From assembly GCF_029961145.1 (NCBI RefSeq), contig NZ_JASBRG010000006.1, forward strand, positions 50,660-114,659: DNA of 64,000 bases, read 5' to 3'. The position numbers were made by a program, and so were the translations under genes. Below the pieces are notes generated by a model. It had not been told where the DNA came from and made no database searches. It worked only from the letters and a program-made list of their open reading frames with translations. Numbering within the stretch: the first letter of the stretch is position 1; every line of letters begins with the position of its first letter. Shown in pieces: positions 43,383-52,472 of this stretch. The DNA comes from Pinibacter soli. Its GTDB lineage: Bacteria > Bacteroidota > Bacteroidia > Chitinophagales > Chitinophagaceae.

Positions 43383-46300
43383 ATGAAATTTTCTGTACTT
43401 CCCTTTTTGAAAAAACTACTAAAGGTTTCCGGTATTTCAATAGCTTCCATATTGTTGCTGCTGTTTATTGCGCCCTATCTTTTGCCCAATACAGTGGCTA
43501 CCCACATAAAAACCTGGACAAACAAAAGCATCGACGGTGAACTGAATTTTTCGAAAGCCAGGCTTTCTTTTTTCAACCATTTTCCCGCACTTACGCTTAC
43601 ACTACATGATTTTTGTCTGAAGGGTTCCGCACCATACAAAAACGATACATTGATCGCCGCAGATGAAGTAGCGCTTGGCATTAATCTTACCACTTTGCTG
43701 TACAGCAAAAAAGTGGTGATCGATGAAATTTATGTAGATGACGGCAACATTAAAATTCTGTCAGACGAAAGGGGACATGCGAATTACAATGTGTATGTTT
43801 CAAAATCGGATTCGGCCAAAAAGAAAGACGAGTCTGATACTTCCTCGGCCCATCTTGAGCTAAGCAAAATCGTTATCAACAATTCGCATGTTCTGTACAA
43901 CGATAAGTCTGTGCCATTGTACATAGATGCATACGGGTTTACTTACAAAGGCACGGGAGACTTCGACAAATCAATTTTTGACTTGACGACAAAGGCTAAA
44001 ATTGATTCCATTGATTTTTCATTCAGTGATATTTACTACCTGCAAAGAAAAAATGTAAAAGCAAACCTTGTCACCAAGATCAACACAAAGTCCCTTGCAT
44101 TTATTTTTACAAAAAACAGGCTCAAGATAAACGGCCTTCCCATCACGTTTAATGGAACTTTGAATTTCCTTGACAACGGTTACGACATGGATCTTTCTGT
44201 TAGTTCCAAAAAGGCGGGTCTCTATGATCTTTTCACCGCAATGCCTCCGCAATATGTAGAGTGGCTCAAGAAAACAGATGTAGACGGTTTTGCAAACCTT
44301 CTTCTCACGTTGAAAGGAAAATATATTGCTTCAAAAAATCTTTCGCCCGACCTCAATTTTCACATGGATGTGGACAGAGGTTTTGTGAGATATAACAACG
44401 CTCCCGTTCCTGCCAAAAACATTGCTCTCAGACTGGATGTGAAAATGCCGTCACTGAATGTGGACAGCATGCAAATAGTTGCCGACTCATTATCCCTAAA
44501 TCTGGAAAAAGATTATTTAAAAGCCAGGATTAGAACAAAGGGCTTTTCGCAACCATATATTTTCGCAGATGTAAACGCCAATATGAATCTCGAAATGCTG
44601 CAGCGGGCATTTGGATTTACCAATTATGATACAAAAGGAAAGCTCGACCTGCAGTTACATGCAGATGGTAATTACACCACAGACACCGTTGTCAAAAGAG
44701 GAGTACGGAAAATAATAATTGACACTTTTGTAACAAGCATTCCTGCATTCACAATTAAATCCAGTGTAAGCAACGGCTACCTCAAATATGCCTCTTTACC
44801 GGAAGCCATCAAAAATATCAACTGCAAACTCGACGCTTCCTGCGATAGCAATTACCGCCATATGAAGGTCGACCTTGCAAACCTGAATGCATCAGCGCTA
44901 AACAGTTTCATAAAAGGAAACATAAACCTGGTGGGTCTGCCGGACATATTTGTAAACGCCAACATACAGTCCACTCTGAATATGCAGGACATTGAAAAAG
45001 TGTATCCGCTGGAAAGTGTGCAATTGAAAGGAGCACTCCAGCTGAATGTAAACAGCAAAGGAACATACGACGCAGACAAAAAGAAATTTCCTGTAACCTC
45101 GGCAGATATTCGTTTGGCAGATGGCGTTCTTAAAACAAAATATTATCCGAACCCAATTGAGTCAATAAACATTAACGCAAAAGCAAACGATAATGACGGA
45201 ACGCTTAAGGACCTTAACGTTAAAATTGAACCCGCATCTTTTGTATTCGAGGGAAAACCGTTCTCTGTAAAAGGCTCACTTCAGAACTTTGACGACATTT
45301 TGTATGACATCACTGCAAAGGGAGAGCTGGACATTGACAAAATTTACGAGGTATTTTCACAAAAAGACTTCAACGTAACAGGGCTTGTCAAAGCAGACTT
45401 TGCTTTAAAGGGAAGGCAAAGCGATGCTATGAACGGCCGGTATGCGAAGTTGAACAACAGCGGAACACTCGAAGTAAAAGAACTTGCTGTTACACATGAA
45501 GCTTTTCCACAACCATTTAAAATAACAGAAGGTCTGTTTAGATTTAACCAGGATAAAATGTGGTTCAATAAGTTCATTGGCCAGTATGGAAATTCTGATT
45601 TTAAACTGGACGGTTATTGCAGTAATGTGCTAAATTATATACTGAACGATAAAGCCGTACTGCAAGGAGATTTTAAACTCGATTCGAAGTTTATTGATGT
45701 AAATGAGTTTATGGCCTTTGCGCCGGCACCAGAAAGGACATTACCCGACGAGGCCAAGCCATTTCCTTCGGAAACGTCCACAGCAACAGGCGTAGTCATC
45801 ATTCCGGAAAACCTTAATCTGCACCTGGCCGCTAACGCCGCCAAAATAAAATACAACGATATCATTTTAGAAAACTTTACAGGCGACGCAACACTTAACA
45901 ACAGCCAACTGACATTGAAACAGGCTGCATTTAACATGATTGGCTGCAATGTGTCGATGGATGCCGTTTATGCGAGTGTCAATCCTGTAAAGGCGAATTT
46001 CGATTATCACATAACTGCAACTGATTTTGATGTAAAGCGAGCATACAACGAAATAAAAATATTCCACGATCTGGCAACCGCTGCAAGTAAAGCAGAAGGT
46101 ATTGTATCGATAGATTACAAATTAAGCGGCAAGTTGAATGAGAACATGATGCCGATCTATCCGTCGCTTGTAGGCGGAGGAACGCTTAGTATAAAGAAAG
46201 TGAAACTTAAAGGCCTGAAACTATTCAACGCAGTTGGCAGCAAAACCGGTAAAGATGACATTAAAGATCCTGATCTTTCCAAAGTAGATTTTAAAACAAC

Positions 46301-46535
46301 CATTAAAAACAATCTCATCACGCTTGAACGCACCAAGATGAAAGTCTCCGGCTTCAGGATCCGCATTGAAGGTCAAACGAGCTTCGACCAAAGACTAAAT
46401 CTAAAAATGCGCGTCGGTTTGCCACCACTCGGCATCATCGGTATTCCGATAAAAGTTACCGGCACTTCAGAGAATCCGAATATAGCTGTAGGGAAAAACA
46501 CAGATCAATTGCAGGAAACAGAATATGAGGATTAA
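43383..46535 (+). CDS. AsmA-family protein
   Basis: 1050 residues. A short N-terminal part and one membrane anchor (ISIASILLLLFIAPYLLP) are followed by a very long beta-rich domain in the style of AsmA/TamB: FFNHFPALTLTLHDFCLKG, later VDSKGTYDADKKKFPVTSADIRLADG, and a C-terminal AsmA-like block (TKMKVSGFRIRIEGQTSFDQRLNLKMRVGLPPLGIIGIPIKVTGTSENPNIAVG). Such proteins bridge inner and outer membrane and are linked to phospholipid transport. Length and topology fit. The spacer upstream has a gene-free palindrome. Confidence 0.85.
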   Translation: MKFSVLPFLKKLLKVSGISIASILLLLFIAPYLLPNTVATHIKTWTNKSIDGELNFSKARLSFFNHFPALTLTLHDFCLKGSAPYKNDTLIAADEVALGINLTTLLYSKKVVIDEIYVDDGNIKILSDERGHANYNVYVSKSDSAKKKDESDTSSAHLELSKIVINNSHVLYNDKSVPLYIDAYGFTYKGTGDFDKSIFDLTTKAKIDSIDFSFSDIYYLQRKNVKANLVTKINTKSLAFIFTKNRLKINGLPITFNGTLNFLDNGYDMDLSVSSKKAGLYDLFTAMPPQYVEWLKKTDVDGFANLLLTLKGKYIASKNLSPDLNFHMDVDRGFVRYNNAPVPAKNIALRLDVKMPSLNVDSMQIVADSLSLNLEKDYLKARIRTKGFSQPYIFADVNANMNLEMLQRAFGFTNYDTKGKLDLQLHADGNYTTDTVVKRGVRKIIIDTFVTSIPAFTIKSSVSNGYLKYASLPEAIKNINCKLDASCDSNYRHMKVDLANLNASALNSFIKGNINLVGLPDIFVNANIQSTLNMQDIEKVYPLESVQLKGALQLNVNSKGTYDADKKKFPVTSADIRLADGVLKTKYYPNPIESININAKANDNDGTLKDLNVKIEPASFVFEGKPFSVKGSLQNFDDILYDITAKGELDIDKIYEVFSQKDFNVTGLVKADFALKGRQSDAMNGRYAKLNNSGTLEVKELAVTHEAFPQPFKITEGLFRFNQDKMWFNKFIGQYGNSDFKLDGYCSNVLNYILNDKAVLQGDFKLDSKFIDVNEFMAFAPAPERTLPDEAKPFPSETSTATGVVIIPENLNLHLAANAAKIKYNDIILENFTGDATLNNSQLTLKQAAFNMIGCNVSMDAVYASVNPVKANFDYHITATDFDVKRAYNEIKIFHDLATAASKAEGIVSIDYKLSGKLNENMMPIYPSLVGGGTLSIKKVKLKGLKLFNAVGSKTGKDDIKDPDLSKVDFKTTIKNNLITLERTKMKVSGFRIRIEGQTSFDQRLNLKMRVGLPPLGIIGIPIKVTGTSENPNIAVGKNTDQLQETEYED

Positions 46536-46692
46536 GTAAGATCGGCGTTCGGAACAAAGCGTCATTAAAACGCCGGCTCCTTTAATAAAGAGCCAACATT
46601 TCTTTAAAAACTGAAAAATCTCGCAACCGGATTGTTATGGCAGAATGTTAACTATACAAACTACATATCTTTGAGCCTATTAAAATTACCAG

Positions 46693-47712
46693 ATGAAAAG
46701 AATCTTATCGTTCGTATTGGCTTTTCAATGTAGTATGATATTGTTTGCCCAGCAAACACCGGATGCAAAGACTTTGCAGGAAACAGGCAAGACTTTTATG
46801 CGCCAGGGCGACTATACCAATGCGCTGCTTTCTTTCAATAAAGCACTTCAGCAAAAACCAAATGATCTCGAAATACTGAAAGACATTGTTTTTAATTATT
46901 ACCTCAGCCATGACTATTCGAAAGCTTTGGAAATAGGAAAACCATTACCGGAAAGACCCGATGCCGATGTGCAGTCATACCAGCTCCTGGGAATGGTGTA
47001 CAAAGCAATCGAAGAAAGAAAGGATTGTGAGAAACTATACAAAAAAGGCATCAAAGCATTTCCAAATAGCGGCGTATTATATAGTGAATATGGCGAAATG
47101 TTATGGGCAAAACAAGACTACAGCGCCATCAAATTCTGGGAAAAAGGAATTGAGGTAGATAAAAATTACTCCGGCAATTATTACAATGCCGCTAAATATT
47201 ACTACTTCACAAAAGACAAAGTTTGGGGATTAGTGTATGGAGAAATTTTCCTTGATCTTGAAAGCTACAGTCGCAGAACTGAGGAAATAAAAAAACTGGT
47301 ACTGGAAGGGTACAAAAAATTGTTTGTAGAACAAAGCCTCACCAAGGACCAGGACATGAAAAACGAATTTGTAAAAGCATACCTTGAAGTAATGTCGCAC
47401 CAGTCAGATATCGCTGCAAATGGCATTACTGCTGAAACGCTCACCATGATCAGAACGAAATTCATGCTTGAGTGGATGGATAAAAAGGCACTCAGCTTTC
47501 CATATAAATTGTTCGACTATCAACAGCAATTACTAAAAGGCGGAATGTTTGATGCGTACAACCAATGGCTATTCGGCGCGGCCCAAAACCTTACGACTTT
47601 CCAAAACTGGACAACAACACACGCCGCAGAATATGAGAAATTTACTACTTTTCAAAAAGGAAGAGTATTTAAATTAGCTGATAATCAATACTATCAAACT
47701 AAAAAGGACTAA
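46693..47712 (+). CDS. Exported tetratricopeptide repeat protein
   Basis: 339 residues with a signal peptide (MKRILSFVLAFQCSMILFAQQ) and several TPR-like helices: KTFMRQGDYTNALLSFNKALQQKPNDLEILKDIVFNYYL, then LGMVYKAIEERKDCEKLYKKGIKAFPNS and MLWAKQDYSAIKFWEKGIEV. It is likely periplasmic and protein-binding; no enzymatic motif. TATCTTTG at 46666-46673 is a probable -7 box 20 bases before the start. A strong terminator follows. Confidence 0.85.
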   Translation: MKRILSFVLAFQCSMILFAQQTPDAKTLQETGKTFMRQGDYTNALLSFNKALQQKPNDLEILKDIVFNYYLSHDYSKALEIGKPLPERPDADVQSYQLLGMVYKAIEERKDCEKLYKKGIKAFPNSGVLYSEYGEMLWAKQDYSAIKFWEKGIEVDKNYSGNYYNAAKYYYFTKDKVWGLVYGEIFLDLESYSRRTEEIKKLVLEGYKKLFVEQSLTKDQDMKNEFVKAYLEVMSHQSDIAANGITAETLTMIRTKFMLEWMDKKALSFPYKLFDYQQQLLKGGMFDAYNQWLFGAAQNLTTFQNWTTTHAAEYEKFTTFQKGRVFKLADNQYYQTKKD

Positions 47713-47731
47713 CTTCCCACATAAAAATTGT

Positions 47732-47766
47732 AAAAAAGCCGCAAGAAACCCTTGCGGCTTTTTTTA
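47732..47766 (+). terminator. Rho-independent terminator after the TPR gene
   Basis: AAAAAAGCCGCAAG, loop AAACC, CTTGCGGC and seven T residues. A textbook hairpin 20 bases after the stop. Confidence 0.88.
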
Positions 47767-47851
47767 CAATCAAATGATACTAAACATATCGGTGTTTCAA
47801 CTTCGAATTAATAAATGTTGTAACTTTGGGTTCTAAAATTAGAAATTAACT

Positions 47852-48493
47852 ATGAAAAGGATATTACTTCCTATCGCGGCAGCTCTCTTCATCATCAGTT
47901 GCCAGGACGCACCAAAAGCCGATAAAGCTGAAACGGCAGAAAAACAAGCAGCTGCTACAGCCGCAGGTACAGAATTTAAAATTGACACCGCTACAAGTGT
48001 TGTAGGTTGGTTGGGAACAAAACCTGTTGGTCAGCACAACGGAACCCTGAAAATAAACAATGGTGAATTCACGTTGGCAAATGGCCAAATTGCTGCCGGT
48101 AAATTCATCATCGACATAAACTCTCTTACAGATGTTGATATGAAACCGGGTGACGGAAAAGAAAAAATTGAAGGTCACCTGAAAAGCGCAGACTTTTTTG
48201 ACGTTGCAAAATATCCAAACGCAACTTTCGAGATCACTAAAGTGGAAGCTTTAGCAAATGATACAACTGCGACACACAAAATAAGCGGAAACCTTACTTT
48301 GAAAGACAGCACTAAAAACGTAACCTTCCCTGCGAAGATCACAGTTGCAGAAAACACCATCAATGCTTCTGCAAACTTCAATATTGACAGAACACAATGG
48401 GGCATGCATTACGGAAATGATAAATCTTTGGGCGACAAATTCGTTCGTCCTGAGGTAAACCTTCAGTTGAAGATAGTAGCTAATAAGTCATAA
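47852..48493 (+). CDS. YceI-family lipoprotein
   Basis: 213 residues. A signal with lipobox FIISC (15-19), a Lys/Glu/Ala-rich linker (to about 45), then a YceI lipocalin-like barrel: FKIDTATSVVGWLGTKPVGQHNGTLKINNGEFTL, LKSADFFDVAKYPNATFEITKVEAL and ASANFNIDRTQWGMHYGND. YceI proteins bind long isoprenoid chains; in Bacteroidota the lipoprotein version is widespread. TAACTTTG at 47821-47828 is a likely promoter box. Terminated by the hairpin at 48517. Confidence 0.9.
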   Translation: MKRILLPIAAALFIISCQDAPKADKAETAEKQAAATAAGTEFKIDTATSVVGWLGTKPVGQHNGTLKINNGEFTLANGQIAAGKFIIDINSLTDVDMKPGDGKEKIEGHLKSADFFDVAKYPNATFEITKVEALANDTTATHKISGNLTLKDSTKNVTFPAKITVAENTINASANFNIDRTQWGMHYGNDKSLGDKFVRPEVNLQLKIVANKS

Positions 48494-48516
48494 TTTTTGT
48501 TGTTTTGTTTTAGGAT

Positions 48517-48545
48517 AAACCCCGCAATTTGCGGGGTTTATTTAT
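48517..48545 (+). terminator. Terminator after the YceI gene
   Basis: AAACCCCGCAATTTGCGGGG followed by TTTATTTATTT. Confidence 0.85.
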
Positions 48546-48553
48546 TTAGAGAA

Positions 48554-48823
48554 GTGAGCACGCAGATGACGCTGATTTGACTGATGAGCGCAGATTGGAT
48601 TGCACACGGATGACACAGATTAGACGGATTTTCACGGATTTTTTATAGCTGCAAACAACCGATATATTGATATTTTTCTTAAAGCACCCGGAAGTAAAAT
48701 CGAGTACAGTCGCAACAATGGAAAATATCTCCGTGAAAATCCGTCCAATCCGTGTCATCCGTGTGCAGTCAACTATTAAAAAAACCTGTGTAAATCCATC
48801 TAATCTGTGTCATCTGTGTGCCG
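48554..48823. repeat. Large nested palindrome of CAGATGACGC/CACGGATGACAC words
   Basis: GTGAGCACGCAGATGACGCT, then CACACGGATGACACAGATTA and GGATTTTCACGGATTTT, are mirrored by CCGTGAAAATCCGTCCAATC, CGTGTCATCCGTGTGC and AATCTGTGTCATCTGTGTGC. It fills the spacer before the vWA gene and ends 20 bases before its ATG. The short frames within are repeat-derived. Confidence 0.85.
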
Positions 48824-48843
48824 TTTTAAATTAAATTACGCCC

Positions 48844-49518
48844 ATGAGCGACTACATTTCATTTGAACAAATACCATTTGGAAGCGACAGCTTTGCGGAT
48901 AATCCAGAACCACGATGCCCATGTGTGCTGGTGTTAGATACATCCGGCTCCATGTCCGGCATACCCATCCGTGAATTGAATGAAGGCATAGAAACCTTTA
49001 AGCAGGAACTCCTCGGAGATCCTTTGGCAATGAAAAGAGTGGAAGTCGCAATGATCACATTTGGTCCCGTTTCCATAGAATCTGATTTCCAAACAGTGCC
49101 AAACTTCTATCCAAAAACTTTACACGCCAACGGCGACACACCGATGGGAAGCGCTATTTCACTCGCGGTAGAAATGGTTACCAAAAGAAAACAGGAATAT
49201 AAAAATCACGGGGTTTCTTACTACAAGCCGTGGATCATTTTAATAACAGACGGCGCTCCAACCGATGGCTGGCACCACGCCGCTTCTCAAATCAAAGACG
49301 GAGAGGACCGCAAATCGTTTGCCTTTTTCGCTATCGGAGTGGAGGGCGCAAATATGGATGTGCTGCAGCAAATATCCGTTCGCCAGCCTTTGCGGTTAAA
49401 AGGCTTAATGTTCAGAGAATTCTTCATGTGGCTATCGGCTTCCATGAAAATGGTTTCAAGCAAAAATCCCGGAAGCAATATCACCATGTTGCCACCAACC
49501 GGCTGGTCAGAACTATGA
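48844..49518 (+). CDS. TerY-like von Willebrand A domain protein (triad component 1)
   Basis: 224 residues that form a single vWA domain. The MIDAS metal site is intact: DTSGS at 32-36 in VLVLDTSGSMSG, Thr99 in NGDTPMGSA and Asp136 in ILITDGAPTDGW. There is no signal peptide, so it is cytoplasmic. It matches the TerY group of stand-alone bacterial vWA proteins, described as partners of a PP2C phosphatase and a kinase in the TerY-P triad. The stop overlaps the start of the next gene by four bases (ATGA), meaning tight translational coupling. Role: probably a metal-dependent scaffold that is (de)phosphorylated by its neighbours. Confidence 0.88.
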   Translation: MSDYISFEQIPFGSDSFADNPEPRCPCVLVLDTSGSMSGIPIRELNEGIETFKQELLGDPLAMKRVEVAMITFGPVSIESDFQTVPNFYPKTLHANGDTPMGSAISLAVEMVTKRKQEYKNHGVSYYKPWIILITDGAPTDGWHHAASQIKDGEDRKSFAFFAIGVEGANMDVLQQISVRQPLRLKGLMFREFFMWLSASMKMVSSKNPGSNITMLPPTGWSEL

Positions 49519-50282
49519 TGTGGAAAGCAATAGGACAAAGCGTTATTGGAACGTCTCATCTTGCGACAAACAAATCGTGCGAAGATGCGATTGCATACAA
49601 AACAGTAAGCACCGCGAATAATGAAACTGCATTGATCTGCTGTGTAAGCGATGGTGCGGGCAGTGCTGCATATGCACAAGAAGCATCAGCAATTGCCACG
49701 CAAAAAGCAGTTGAGTTGTTTGAAGAATATATTGTTGCAGAAAAAGATGTTGATAACTCAACTGTCATGTCTGTTGCAGAAAACATTTACGATCTGCTTT
49801 CAAACCTTGCTGAAGAAAGGGGCGTTGAAATAAATGAATTTTCCTGTACTTTTCTCGGATGCATCTTGCTGCCGGGGAAATCCGTTTTCTTTCAAATAGG
49901 CGATGGCGCCATCATCCGTGATGATGGCAACAATGGCTACGCAGCCATTTGGTGGCCGCAAAACGGCGAGTATTCCAACACAACAGTATTCCTGGTTGAT
50001 GATATCAATTTTCCCAATCTCAAAATAACAACCGTCAACGAACCCATCAATGAAGTTGCCATCTTAACAGACGGATTGCAACACTTAACATTGAACAATG
50101 AAACATCGAGTGTGCATGGTCCGTTTTTTAGCGACCTGTTTAGATGGCTACGCATGGCAACAAAGCCTGAAGAAATTGAAATACTTAACGACAAGCTGAA
50201 AGAATTTCTCTCTGGGCAAATGATCAATAGCAGAACCGACGACGACAAAACCTTGTTCCTCGCAACAACGCTCAATAAATGA
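49515..50282 (+). CDS. PP2C-family protein phosphatase (triad component 2)
   Basis: 255 residues. A PP2C-type Mn/Mg phosphatase: SVIGTSHLATNKSCEDA (Asp24, metal), VSDGAGSAAYAQEAS (Asp46), FFQIGDGAIIR and VAILTDGLQHL, with DDDKTLFL closing the metal site. This short form lacks any extra domain and is the triad type. The start is ATG 49515, overlapping the vWA stop; a second ATG follows at once. The longer reading frame that begins at 49230 runs inside the vWA gene and is rejected. Its stop overlaps the kinase start by four bases. Confidence 0.88.
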   Translation: MMWKAIGQSVIGTSHLATNKSCEDAIAYKTVSTANNETALICCVSDGAGSAAYAQEASAIATQKAVELFEEYIVAEKDVDNSTVMSVAENIYDLLSNLAEERGVEINEFSCTFLGCILLPGKSVFFQIGDGAIIRDDGNNGYAAIWWPQNGEYSNTTVFLVDDINFPNLKITTVNEPINEVAILTDGLQHLTLNNETSSVHGPFFSDLFRWLRMATKPEEIEILNDKLKEFLSGQMINSRTDDDKTLFLATTLNK

Positions 50283-52222
50283 TCAACAAAACATATACCG
50301 GCGATAAAAATTCGTACACTGCTTCCCGAGAGTTGGGGAAAGGCGGCGAGGGACAGGTATATGAACTTGCCAACAACTACTCGCAGGTATTGAAAATTTA
50401 CAATGAGGCGTTAAGCACAGAGAAGATTGAAAAGCTGCGCACAATGGTAGCGATGGGCAATACTCAAACATTAAGCTATGCTGCGTGGCCGGTCGATATA
50501 GTAAAAGACAACAGTGCCGTTGTTGGGTTTGTAATGAAAAAGCTGGACAACTACATGCCGCTGCATATGCTGTTCAGCCCGATGGACCGCAAGAAAAATT
50601 TTCCTGATAAGGGATACAATTTTCTCGTGCATGTGGCGAGAAATCTCGCAACCGCTTTTTATGCACTGCATTCACAAGGCCTTGTAATTGGGGATGTAAA
50701 CGAAGGAAACATCCTGGTAAATAGCCAGGGCATGGTAGCATTTATCGATTGCGATTCTTTTCAAATTAAAAATAACAACAGCTATTTCTTTTGCGAAGTG
50801 GGTGTGCCAAGGTACACGCCGCCGGAATTATTGAGTAAATCTTCTTTCAACAGTGTGATTAGAAGCGTTAACACAGACAGCTTTTCGATGGCGGTCTTAA
50901 TTTTTCAATTGTTGTTTCTTGGCAGACATCCATTTGCGGGACGAAACATTTCCAATGAAGAGATCGACGAAGAAACAGCTATAAAAAAATATTTGTTTGC
51001 TTACTCTGTTAATAAAGCGGATAAAAAACTATTGCCGCCAAACGACAGTTTTTCGATCAATAATTTGCCCCAACAATTAGTCACACTCTTCCATTCTTCT
51101 TTTGAAAATGAAATTGCGAGACCTGAACCGGAGCAATGGATGAAAGCGCTTGATGAATTTTCAACAGAAATGATCACGTGTGAAAAACATAAGATCCACG
51201 TATATCCGTCAACCCTTATAAGCTGCCCGTGGTGTGACTTTAAGGACCGTCGTAATATTTATTATTTCCTGGATGACAGCTATACTCAGCAAATACCGGC
51301 ATACGATATGGATAAGTTCATCAACGGATTTAAAGTTGAGCAACTTAACCTGAAGAAAATTTCATTTCCAAAGCAGAACAAACAAGCCATTCCGCCAACG
51401 CCAATCTTAGACATTTACAAAAGCTATCAGTTATACCATCGAGTAGGAATGGCGATCGTAGTTGTAATTGCTATTTTAATTGCAATCTATCTAACACAGT
51501 TTTCTTTTGTGTCGCTTTTTCTTATTGGATTCTCCTACAAACTATTGCCCTGGCACGGAGATATTGTAAAAGAAAAAAAGAGACGCGAACTCGCATACAA
51601 AACGCAAGGACAAATGCTAGATGCAGCGTTAAAAGAATATAACGCTCCGAAGGAACTCAACAATTACAATAATAACGCTTCGAAACTGGAAAGATCCATA
51701 GACCAGTTTAAAAAGCTTCCAACAGAATTGCAGAAAAGAAAACGTGAAATGGAAGAGGAGGTGTACAATAATCAACTGCATGTTTTTCTGCATCAGTTTT
51801 TGCTGGAAGATTTTACCATAGCAGGTTTTGGCGCTTCGCGAAAAGCAACACTGGCCGCAGCGGGCATCAGAACGGCAGGAGATATTACAAAGTTGGCATC
51901 TATAAAAGTTGCAGGCATTGGTCCGAAGTTTATTCAAAACCTATTGTCATGGCAGAGATTGGTGGCTTCGCGATATACCTATAGGCCAGATAATGATCTG
52001 CTGCAAACACGCTATAATTTGATCGCTACGCAAATAGAGCAACAGAAAAGATATTTGGAAAACGAAATAAAGAAGGATTACAATTCGCTCAATTACTTAA
52101 AGGCACGTATTTTTAACAGGCAGTCACAATTAGAAACGCAAATCAATTCATTACACAAAGAATATTGCCAATCCATCGTCGACTACGAAGCGTTCAATGA
52201 AAAATTCGGCGGGTTAATATAG
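50279..52222 (+). CDS. Protein kinase with zinc ribbon, membrane hairpin, coiled coil and HhH region (triad component 3)
   Basis: 647 residues. The kinase domain (about 10-300) has a Gly loop GKGGEG (20-25), Lys39 (QVLKIY), catalytic loop IGDVNEGN (137-144; Asp139, Asn144, with Gly where HRD has Arg) and IDCDS (156-160) as the DFG equivalent. A four-ligand zinc-ribbon-like element follows (C301, H304, C316, C319). Two membrane segments lie at about 389-424, then a charged coiled coil (about 430-500), a helix-hairpin-helix-like part (IAGFGASRKATLAAAGI...IKVAGIGPKFIQNLL, 514-556) and a second coiled coil to the end. This is the domain set reported for TerY-P kinases. Membrane placement plus a DNA-binding-like HhH is unusual. 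Confidence 0.85.
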   Translation: MINKTYTGDKNSYTASRELGKGGEGQVYELANNYSQVLKIYNEALSTEKIEKLRTMVAMGNTQTLSYAAWPVDIVKDNSAVVGFVMKKLDNYMPLHMLFSPMDRKKNFPDKGYNFLVHVARNLATAFYALHSQGLVIGDVNEGNILVNSQGMVAFIDCDSFQIKNNNSYFFCEVGVPRYTPPELLSKSSFNSVIRSVNTDSFSMAVLIFQLLFLGRHPFAGRNISNEEIDEETAIKKYLFAYSVNKADKKLLPPNDSFSINNLPQQLVTLFHSSFENEIARPEPEQWMKALDEFSTEMITCEKHKIHVYPSTLISCPWCDFKDRRNIYYFLDDSYTQQIPAYDMDKFINGFKVEQLNLKKISFPKQNKQAIPPTPILDIYKSYQLYHRVGMAIVVVIAILIAIYLTQFSFVSLFLIGFSYKLLPWHGDIVKEKKRRELAYKTQGQMLDAALKEYNAPKELNNYNNNASKLERSIDQFKKLPTELQKRKREMEEEVYNNQLHVFLHQFLLEDFTIAGFGASRKATLAAAGIRTAGDITKLASIKVAGIGPKFIQNLLSWQRLVASRYTYRPDNDLLQTRYNLIATQIEQQKRYLENEIKKDYNSLNYLKARIFNRQSQLETQINSLHKEYCQSIVDYEAFNEKFGGLI

Positions 52223-52412
52223 AGGGCACACAGATGACACTGATTTGACTGGTTTACACGGATAGATGTTAATAATTGAATAACTGAGTAACTGAATAAC
52301 CGAACCTATGTGTCTAAGAATCCCTTGTGATTTTAAACCCTCAATTATTCAGTTACTCAGTTATTCAACTTTTGAAAAAATCAGTCAAATTAGTGTCATC
52401 TGTGTGCTCACT
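52223..52412. repeat. Two nested palindromes of different repeat families
   Basis: The outer arms GGGCACACAGATGACACTGA / TCAGTCAAATTAGTGTCATC are of the CAGATGAC family. The inner arms AATTGAATAACTGAGTAACT / AATTATTCAGTTACTCAGTT are of the GAATAAC family. One repeat type sits inside the loop of another. It lies between convergent genes. Confidence 0.85.
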
Positions 52413-52413
52413 C

Positions 52414-52448
52414 AAAAAAGCCTTCATCTCTTTCAAGACAAAGGCTTT
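52414..52448 (-). terminator. Terminator of the nitroreductase gene
   Basis: On the minus strand AAAGCCTT, a loop of about 16 bases and AAGGCTTTTTTG. The stem is short; moderate confidence. Confidence 0.6.
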
Positions 52449-52472
52449 CGATATAAACAACACCATTAAACC

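Noticed and set aside
49230-49514. Upstream extension of the PP2C phosphatase
   Set aside because: Lies in another frame inside the vWA gene; the ATGA overlap at 49515 gives the natural start.
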